Translations under genes and position numbers: made by a program
Notes under the pieces: generated by a model
Database searches by the model: none
What the model was told of the DNA's origin: nothing
The model's input: only the letters and a program-made list of their open reading frames with translations
Shown: piece by piece, positions 55,696 to 60,860 of the stretch
How the letters are laid out: each line of letters begins with the position of its first letter
How positions within the stretch are numbered: position 1 is the first letter of the stretch
Origin: Acidobacteriota bacterium
GTDB lineage: Bacteria > Acidobacteriota > Terriglobia > Bryobacterales > Bryobacteraceae
Length of the DNA: 60,860 nucleotides
Assembly (NCBI GenBank): GCA_025352795.1
Contig: JANXSF010000019.1
Coordinates: 1 to 60,860 of the forward strand
Reading direction: 5' to 3'

Positions 55696-57170
55696 GCCCA
55701 CTTGAGACAAAGGTCCCCGACGCTGCAAGAAAAGTCTTACTTGCTTTGTTTCCATTTTGTGTACCTGTTAACGAGGACACGGTTTCCGAATTGGCGCGAC
55801 GACGGCACATCCGCTGGGGCGTTTGCAGTGGCGCTACTTTGCTTTTCGCGCCCTTTGCATGGGTTCTTGTCTTTTGGAGTACGGACACGGCACACAACGC
55901 CGTGGAATTTCCAAGTATGGTTGCCCGGTATTTCTTTCTCACCAATGGGGTGAACCCTTTGTTACCTCTGTGCCTATTGCTGCTTGGGATTCATGCGTGG
56001 ATATGGAAGAATGTCAGGGGCACTTTTCTACAGTCCTTTGTTTATCACCCGTGTCCCTCTCCATTGCTGGTGGGATCAGAGGATGGACAGGAGATTAAAT
56101 ATCTTCGCAAGGGCATAGAAAAGACCATCCAACACTTTTCCAAAACAACAGGCGTCCTCCTGGCGACGGGGCTGATTGTGCTGATGTGGGCATACCAGCT
56201 ATATGTGCGGGATTTTGAAGTTCATAGCGGATTTACAGCATGGAGCAACGGTTTGTGGACGTTTCTAGTTGGTTTATTGGTCTTGTTGATTCTTGCCAGC
56301 TTGCAGCGCTTTGCAATGCTTTGGTGGCAGCTCAAAAAACTACTGCGGCGATTGGAGTACCATCCATTGCGACAAGGCTTTACTCGCCTGCCAGACCGGC
56401 TTTCCTGGACTTCCATTTGGTCCATTGACGGGCTACGGCCAACTATGGTCTCAATGCAAATGACCGGAGATTACCTGAGCGCCATGCTTGCCAAGTTTGG
56501 GGGGCCTGATGGTCCAGGCAACACTGTCCTACAGAATGCTTTATGCGATATAGAGTCAGTGATGACTGTGTTTTTTAAAGGGCAACCCATTTCCAGCGGA
56601 GATACGAAAATGGTTGGAGTTCAAATTGAAAAAATCTGTACCCATTACATCAATGAACTGGAGTCCTCATGGAATTCACAGCGGATAGACGGTTGGAATC
56701 CTGAGAGGACGGCAGCGAAAGTGGAGGATCCCGAGGAACTTCCCTCGAAATCAAAACAGTTGGAGATCCTAAAGGACGAATTCATTGCACTTCAATATTG
56801 TGCCTACATTCGCTACGCATTCCTTCACCTGCGAAACTTTCTTGGCTTCGTGGTGACCGGTCTTACGCTATTGTTCCTGTCTTTTAATGTCTATCCTTTT
56901 GAACCAAACGGTACACTCAGCAACTGTGCCACGTGGCTGTTTTCGCTTTCCGCAATGGTCATCATCACGGTTTTTTACCAGATGGACAAGGATCGATTGC
57001 TTAGCCGTCTTTCCACTTCGAGCGAAGGTAAGCTGGATGCAGGGTTCTTTCCGCGGCTACTTCAATTCGGTGCTTTGCCGACGGTTACATTTTTGGCCAT
57101 TCATTTTCCGCCCATTGGACAAGCGTTGGTGAAGATTACCCAGATTATTCCCGGCTTAGGAAATCAATAG
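55602..57170 (+). CDS. Last part of the broken membrane-protein gene (multi-TM)
   Basis: A 522-codon frame. A separate start could be ATG 55674, but the sequence before it reads smoothly from the previous frame by a -1 step at the T-run. About eight hydrophobic segments are present: YLVLGP, WGVCSGATLLFAPFAWVLVF, FFLTNGVNPLLPLCLLLLG, GVLLATGLIVLMWAYQLY, a pair near 225-245, then FLGFVVTGLTLLFLSF and ATWLFSLSAMVIITVF. It ends at 57170. The restored gene would be about 1046 residues. Homology to any known transporter is not evident to me. Confidence 0.65.
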   Translation: MEKVHPLWPTCCRCVGYHFLAFGPMFAYLVLGPLETKVPDAARKVLLALFPFCVPVNEDTVSELARRRHIRWGVCSGATLLFAPFAWVLVFWSTDTAHNAVEFPSMVARYFFLTNGVNPLLPLCLLLLGIHAWIWKNVRGTFLQSFVYHPCPSPLLVGSEDGQEIKYLRKGIEKTIQHFSKTTGVLLATGLIVLMWAYQLYVRDFEVHSGFTAWSNGLWTFLVGLLVLLILASLQRFAMLWWQLKKLLRRLEYHPLRQGFTRLPDRLSWTSIWSIDGLRPTMVSMQMTGDYLSAMLAKFGGPDGPGNTVLQNALCDIESVMTVFFKGQPISSGDTKMVGVQIEKICTHYINELESSWNSQRIDGWNPERTAAKVEDPEELPSKSKQLEILKDEFIALQYCAYIRYAFLHLRNFLGFVVTGLTLLFLSFNVYPFEPNGTLSNCATWLFSLSAMVIITVFYQMDKDRLLSRLSTSSEGKLDAGFFPRLLQFGALPTVTFLAIHFPPIGQALVKITQIIPGLGNQ

Positions 57171-57271
57171 CGAGCAGGTGGAGGAGGCTTGGATGGGGTC
57201 GTGATGTGCGTTATGGTAGGAAGGAGTTTTGGTTGGTAACATTCTCAAGAGACCAATGGAGGTGTTCAGCA

Positions 57272-57430
57272 ATGACTAAGAAATTGACAGGGCGTGCACT
57301 CGCCAAGTTCGAGTCCGCACGTGACATCTGGAAGGAAGTGTTGGCGGGAGTGGAGGAAATCAAGGCTAGTACTAGCAACAAAATCCCCATTTCCCCACCA
57401 CCTTCGCAAACCTCTAAGGACAAAAACTAA
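57272..57430 (+). pseudogene. N-terminal remnant of a HigA/NadS-like HTH antitoxin
   Basis: A 52-codon frame from the ATG at 57272, with GGAGG at 57258-57262. It reads MTKKLTGRALAKFESARDIW and KEVLAGVEEIKAS. This is the N-terminal helix pair of NadS/HigA-type antitoxins, which is normally followed by a helix-turn-helix; here a Pro/Ser-rich tail (PISPPPSQTSKDK) and a stop follow. No toxin gene is adjacent. Weak evidence; it could be a free peptide gene. Confidence 0.4.
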
Positions 57431-57511
57431 CCGGAGTATTCAGTCTTCAGTACCATATTCACGCACCCTCCGATCCTTGCGGGCTTTCCATTTATACTGA
57501 AATAACCCTGC

Positions 57512-58618
57512 ATGAAAATTACTCGCATCACTTACTATCAAGTTGATCTTCCTCTCCTCGAAGGCACTTACAAATGGTCTGGCGGCAACTCGGTCGCCGT
57601 CTTTGATTCCACCGTAGTCGCCATTGAAACGGATGCGGGAATCACGGGCTTTGGAGAAGTTTGCCCACTTGGGTCCGCCTATCTTGCCGCTTACGCAAAC
57701 GGTGCTCGAACGGGACTCGCGGAGTTGGCACCGGGACTGCTCGGCTGGAATCCCATCGAATTGGGGAACCTCAACCGTCGTATGGACCAGTTGATGCGCG
57801 GCCATCCCTACGTGAAATCGGCGATTGATATGGCCTGTTGGGACATCCTTGGAAAAGCCAGTGGGCTTCCCGTGGCAACCTTGCTGGGCGGGCGCTTTGG
57901 AGATGACTTTCCGTTGTACCGCGCCATCTCGCAGGACACGCCGCAGCGCATGGCCGCCAACGTCGCCGGGTATCGTGCCGAAGGCTATACCAAGTTCCAG
58001 TTGAAAGTCGGCGGAAATCCCGACGTCGATATCGAACGGATTTATGCCGTGTCTGCGGAGATGCTGCCCGCCGATGTGCTGATTGCCGATGCCAACACCG
58101 GGTGGCGTCAACATGAGGCGATTCGTGTGGTGAACGCGGTTGGCGACGTGAATGTCTACATTGAACAACCGTGCCTTTCTTATGAGGAGTGTCTCGCGGT
58201 AAGGCGTCACACTGATCGACCGTTTGTGCTGGATGAAGTGATCGACGATCTGGGCATGGTGTTGCGCGGCGTTTCCGATCAGGCCATGGATGTGATTAAT
58301 CTCAAAATCAGTAAGGTGGGCGGCCTGACCAAGGCTCGGCAAATTCGCGATCTCTGCGTTTCGCTGGGCATTGCCATGACGATTGAGGATACCTGGGGCG
58401 GCGATATTATCACAGCAGCCATTGCGCACCTTGCGCATAGCACGCCCCCAGGGTTCCTGTTCACCGCGACAGATTTCAACAGCTATGGCTCAGTCAGCAT
58501 CGCCGAGGGAGCACCGCAAAGGCGCAATGGACGATTAGCAGCTTCGACAGAACCAGGCCTGGGAATTACGCCACGTTTCGATGTGCTGGGTCCGGCAGTG
58601 TTTTCAGTGAAGTTGTAA
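57512..58618 (+). CDS. Mandelate racemase/muconate lactonizing enzyme family protein, probable cis-3-hydroxyproline dehydratase type
   Basis: A 368-residue enolase-superfamily enzyme with no signal peptide, so cytoplasmic. Metal ligands are D193 (DADANTG), E219 (YIEQP) and D241/E242 (VLDE). The base lysines are K165 (KFQLKVGG) and K265 (NLKISKVGG). The N-terminal cap has [18 protein letters not shown]. The whole pattern suits dehydratases or racemases of cyclic amino acids such as cis-3-hydroxy-L-proline. It is not clustered with other hydroxyproline genes here. Alternative: dipeptide epimerase or muconate cycloisomerase. Confidence 0.85.
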   Translation: MKITRITYYQVDLPLLEGTYKWSGGNSVAVFDSTVVAIETDAGITGFGEVCPLGSAYLAAYANGARTGLAELAPGLLGWNPIELGNLNRRMDQLMRGHPYVKSAIDMACWDILGKASGLPVATLLGGRFGDDFPLYRAISQDTPQRMAANVAGYRAEGYTKFQLKVGGNPDVDIERIYAVSAEMLPADVLIADANTGWRQHEAIRVVNAVGDVNVYIEQPCLSYEECLAVRRHTDRPFVLDEVIDDLGMVLRGVSDQAMDVINLKISKVGGLTKARQIRDLCVSLGIAMTIEDTWGGDIITAAIAHLAHSTPPGFLFTATDFNSYGSVSIAEGAPQRRNGRLAASTEPGLGITPRFDVLGPAVFSVKL

Positions 58619-58825
58619 CTTGGTATGGGTAACAGGACGCTCTACGACTTAGTAACATCTCTCCAGAGTCGATCTATCAAAGAAGTTGTTTCTAGATTGG
58701 GACGATGCCGAAGAGGCATTGCCTAAGTCGTATATAGCGCTCACAGCAACCTCCAAGTTCAAAATGCGAGGGCAGTAAGTCGTCTACTGGTATGGCCGTT
58801 GGCGCTTCATATATAGCGTGGTCAC

Positions 58826-59500
58826 TTAGTTCGCACCGGCAAAGCAATAAAAGTAACCAGCGCCACCTGTTGACACCAGATTTTCCTGACTGCATCCGCG
58901 CGAGGCGTGCACTGCATTCCACGAGGTGCCCGGTCCGCCAGTGCGGTCGTGATGCCCTAACTGTGCTGTACCTTCGCCATTGCTGGTCCAATTCTTGCAG
59001 GTATGATCGGCGGCATCGGTATATGCCCGACCATCGGTCTGGCTGCCGGTTAATATGTCGTGCTGATTGGGAGTATCGCCAATACCTTTCACGGATTCAC
59101 CTTTTTCAGTCAGTGCGGTGGCTTTGGTTAAGGTGTTGCCGAAGCGTGCTTGTTCCAACGTATCGCCATGCAAATCGGCCAGATTCTGAGCCACGCGTGC
59201 ACCTTTCGCGTTGAACCAAGGGCCTTGCCCAATGCGGTCGCGGGCATTCACTGCCGGTTTCCCATCCATTGCATTGGTGCTTAAGTAAGCGTGCCAGGTT
59301 CGGCTGCCTGCGCCGACCGCAGTGGCCAATTGTTGACAATGCTTATCGGCTCCGGCCAAGCCACCTAAGTTCGCACCGTTGGCCAGTCCAACGCTGGTTA
59401 CGAAGAATGACATGGGTTGGCGTGCGGCGGGCGGTTGTTGTGCCGCCAGGGGTAATGCGCATAGTGCCACAAAAAATATTGATCTCATAATTCTCCTCAT
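58826..59500 (-). CDS. Secreted lectin-like protein
   Basis: A 224-residue protein. The signal peptide is about 1-21 (SIFFVALCALPLAAQ). The mature part has MSFFVTSVGLANGANLGGLA, AGADKHCQQLATA, then YLSTNA, ARDRIGQGPWFNAKG, ADLHGD, TPNQHDILTGSQTDGRAY, TCKNWTS, VGHHDR-type LGHHDRTGG, and a Cys-containing SRGCSQENL end with STGGAGYFYCFA. This order matches a family annotated as bacterial lectins, related to collagen-like C-terminal or C-type folds. Four Cys may form two bonds. Function is a guess; it probably binds glycans. Confidence 0.75.
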   Translation of the reverse strand: MRRIMRSIFFVALCALPLAAQQPPAARQPMSFFVTSVGLANGANLGGLAGADKHCQQLATAVGAGSRTWHAYLSTNAMDGKPAVNARDRIGQGPWFNAKGARVAQNLADLHGDTLEQARFGNTLTKATALTEKGESVKGIGDTPNQHDILTGSQTDGRAYTDAADHTCKNWTSNGEGTAQLGHHDRTGGPGTSWNAVHASRGCSQENLVSTGGAGYFYCFAGAN

Positions 59501-60183
59501 TTGAAATTCCCAGCAAGGGAGGCCGACCAGGAACGCGGTAACTTCCCCGTCTATTGTACTTGGTGATCTGCTGGAACTCCAAACCCCTTGGGTTTGGAAG
59601 ACAATGGAGATGCCCAGGACGTCCCAAGAAAGACATGCAGCAGCGAGGAAGAGAGGAGGGAACTGTTTGGTGCAATAATGCCCATATGAAATTGTAAGAT
59701 CAGGGCTGACTCAGAGCACCGAGGGGACAGAGACTTGGTCCGGGAGCCCACAATTTCTTCCCAGTTGTTTCATATCGTCGGACGAAGCGAGGGGGACAGA
59801 GACCTCGATTCCCGAACACATGTGCAAACCATTGATTATAAACAACTATCTGAAGCCTTAGTCGTGCTGATTGAGGCCTTCTTGCGGAACTTCCCAAATA
59901 TCTGCGCGCTCGATCCAGCGCGTTATCAAATGGTTGCGATCGAACTAGAACAAATTTGCCCGAGTATGGTTTATGCTGAGCAAATTTCAACTTCCAGATC
60001 CCAAAAGGCTGAAAGATGAAATGGAGTTCTGGACTCGTCCAAAGCACGGCAGGCTTTGACTTGGGCTATGACAATTTGTCACTTGAGAGAAACTGGGGTT
60101 TCATCATTGAAGAAAAGTGGTGAATCCTTTCAGAGAAGGAATACCTTCAAGCCGCAGGCTCTGCGCTAATCCCCCGAACCACC
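59501..60183. other. 683-base gap with repeats but no convincing gene
   Basis: Contents: TCCAAACCC-CTT-GGGTTTGGA hairpin at 59578-59598 in the lectin leader; a direct repeat of GAGGGG(G)ACAGAGAC at about 59719-59738 and 59787-59807. Frames of up to 115 codons exist on both strands at 59700-60047, but no recognised protein features or ribosome sites support them. Confidence 0.5.
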
Positions 60184-60427
60184 TCAACGATGCGATCTTA
60201 CATATTTGGAGTCTCCCAACAAAAGATCCTGAGTGCAAGAGGTCGGAGTAAGATATCCCAGTTCCAGGCAGACGGCTTCCAGTCGCTCAACCACTTCGGT
60301 ACTTGCTATGTGACCACATTTCCACGTCGACATGAAGTCCATATCCTGGGCAGTTGCGACCGCAACATAAGAAGGCGTCGTCGAGAGCCTTCTTTGGAAT
60401 CTACCCAATCACAAGCGTATTCTCCAT
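60184..60427 (-). pseudogene. Decayed VapC/PIN-domain toxin gene
   Basis: On the minus strand the ATG at 60427 gives MENTLVIG, then a TAG, then IPKKALDDAF in the same frame. A +1 step after the TTC leads into YVAVATAQDMDFMSTWKCGH, then IASTEVVERLEAV and PTSCTQDLL. This matches the C-terminal third of PIN toxins (DDALHIAVA-type phrase, LLTWNCxHIANA, CTPEEL). A stop and a frameshift break it, and the N-terminal part is missing. No antitoxin gene is nearby. Confidence 0.6.
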
Positions 60428-60545
60428 GAATCCAAATCACTTAGCCAAATCAGCCGCACACTCGTCTGCTATTCTATTGCTTGCAATGAAACCAAACGAA
60501 AAAGCAAATCAAAGTAAGCGACATTTTAATCCGAATCCGCCGCTT

Positions 60546-60695
60546 GGCAGCAAACCAAAACAGACCCGTTGAAACGAACCTAATTTTGGCAGCAGAACCA
60601 AAACAGACCCGTTGAAACGAACCTAACCGAGGCAGCAAACCAAAACCAGACCCGTTGAAACGAACCTAACTGAGGCAGCAGAACCAAAACAGACC
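60546..60695. repeat. Tandem repeat, 42-43-base unit, about 3.5 copies
   Basis: Units start at 60546, 60588, 60631 and 60674, each beginning GGCAGCA-AACCAAAA and containing ACAGACCCGTTGAAACGAAC; the last is cut short at 60695. Units are nearly identical across their whole length. They are a minisatellite-like array, not spacers with constant repeats. No protein is encoded. Confidence 0.75.
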
Positions 60696-60717
60696 TTCGC
60701 CCTATCGGATCTTCGGC

Positions 60718-60860
60718 AAAGTGTCAAGGCAAAATAGAAATGTCCTATTCCCAGCAAAGTAGAAATGTCCGGTTTTGACTATTGATCCTGAACATGGGTG
60801 TTAGTGTGAATACGTCCGCCAGGGGTCGCGCCCGAACGGATACCCAAGGCCGATGCGACG
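60718..60860. mobile_element. Probable left end of an IS21/IS481-type insertion sequence, runs off the right edge
   Basis: GGCAAAATAGAAATGTCC (about 60728-60745) and AGCAAAGTAGAAATGTCC (about 60753-60770) are direct repeats of 18 bases with one or two changes. Repeats of AAGTAGAAATGTCC are the multiple terminal repeats I know from ends of IS21- and IS481-type elements, here after TGTCAAGG. The transposase would lie past the window edge. Assignment is from memory. Confidence 0.45.

Noticed and set aside
59735-60019. Plus-strand 94-codon frame in the right gap
   Set aside because: No ribosome site or recognisable features, and an equally long minus-strand frame overlaps it.
60546-60695. CRISPR array
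   Set aside because: The repeat contains a GTTGAAAC word like some CRISPR repeats, but the whole 42-43-base unit is conserved and there are no variable spacers or cas genes.

Overview
The window looks like chromosome of an acidobacterium of the Solibacter/Bryobacter type. Three things point there: a large secreted protein ending in the Solibacter-type C-terminal domain (TIGR03437) behind Ig-like and BACON-like repeats; an 834-residue duplicated ABC permease of the acidobacterial MacB/FtsX kind; and many Tat-signal oxidoreductases and plant-polymer enzymes. This is inferred from protein content. No rRNA or tRNA gene was found.

Layout. 1-108 is the edge of a transposase gene. 260-6570 holds an RND efflux pump with its adaptor, a small secreted protein and a Tat-exported enolase-superfamily enzyme. 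6716-10252 is a compact four-gene cassette that resembles the cargo and accessory genes of contractile injection systems (T6SS or eCIS): a LysM-like/zinc-metalloprotease protein, a secreted possible immunity partner and two small accessory proteins. No injection machine is present. 10266-15626 is carbohydrate metabolism (GH36, polysaccharide deacetylase, GH88, ribulokinase). 15630-24161 has a dispersed repeat pair, a LysR regulator divergent from gltBD, and an MFS transporter with an apparent frameshift. 24182-32733 is a long, tightly packed minus-strand run (cysteine synthase, tannase, Gfo/Idh/MocA oxidoreductase, BrkB, GMC dehydrogenase with its small subunit, CE12-PL10 pectin enzyme) that reads as one plant-polymer operon ending in the MFS gene.

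32787-36331 holds the ABC permease, an orphan DUF433 protein and a NIPSNAP protein. 36.4-42.0 kb is a mobile or defence-like patch: a decayed primase-type ATPase, a NACHT NTPase with pentapeptide repeats, a second orphan DUF433 protein, a DinD/BRO protein with a cysteine-rich tail, and a truncated BrnA-like antitoxin. 42015-49693 is housekeeping (mutL, zinc-ribbon protein, anmK, mutS, glutamate dehydrogenase). 49720-53790 is the giant repeat protein. 54031-57170 is one ancestral membrane-protein gene now broken into three frames. The right end has a truncated HTH antitoxin, a cis-3-hydroxyproline dehydratase-like enzyme, a secreted lectin-like protein, a decayed PIN toxin gene, a tandem repeat and what looks like an insertion-sequence end.

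The strongest candidates for something new are the injection-cargo cassette at 6.7-10.3 kb and the NACHT-centred patch at 36.4-42.0 kb. Broken toxin-antitoxin genes and IS fragments at the edges show that the accessory parts are turning over. All family names rest on reading the protein sequences; no database search was run.
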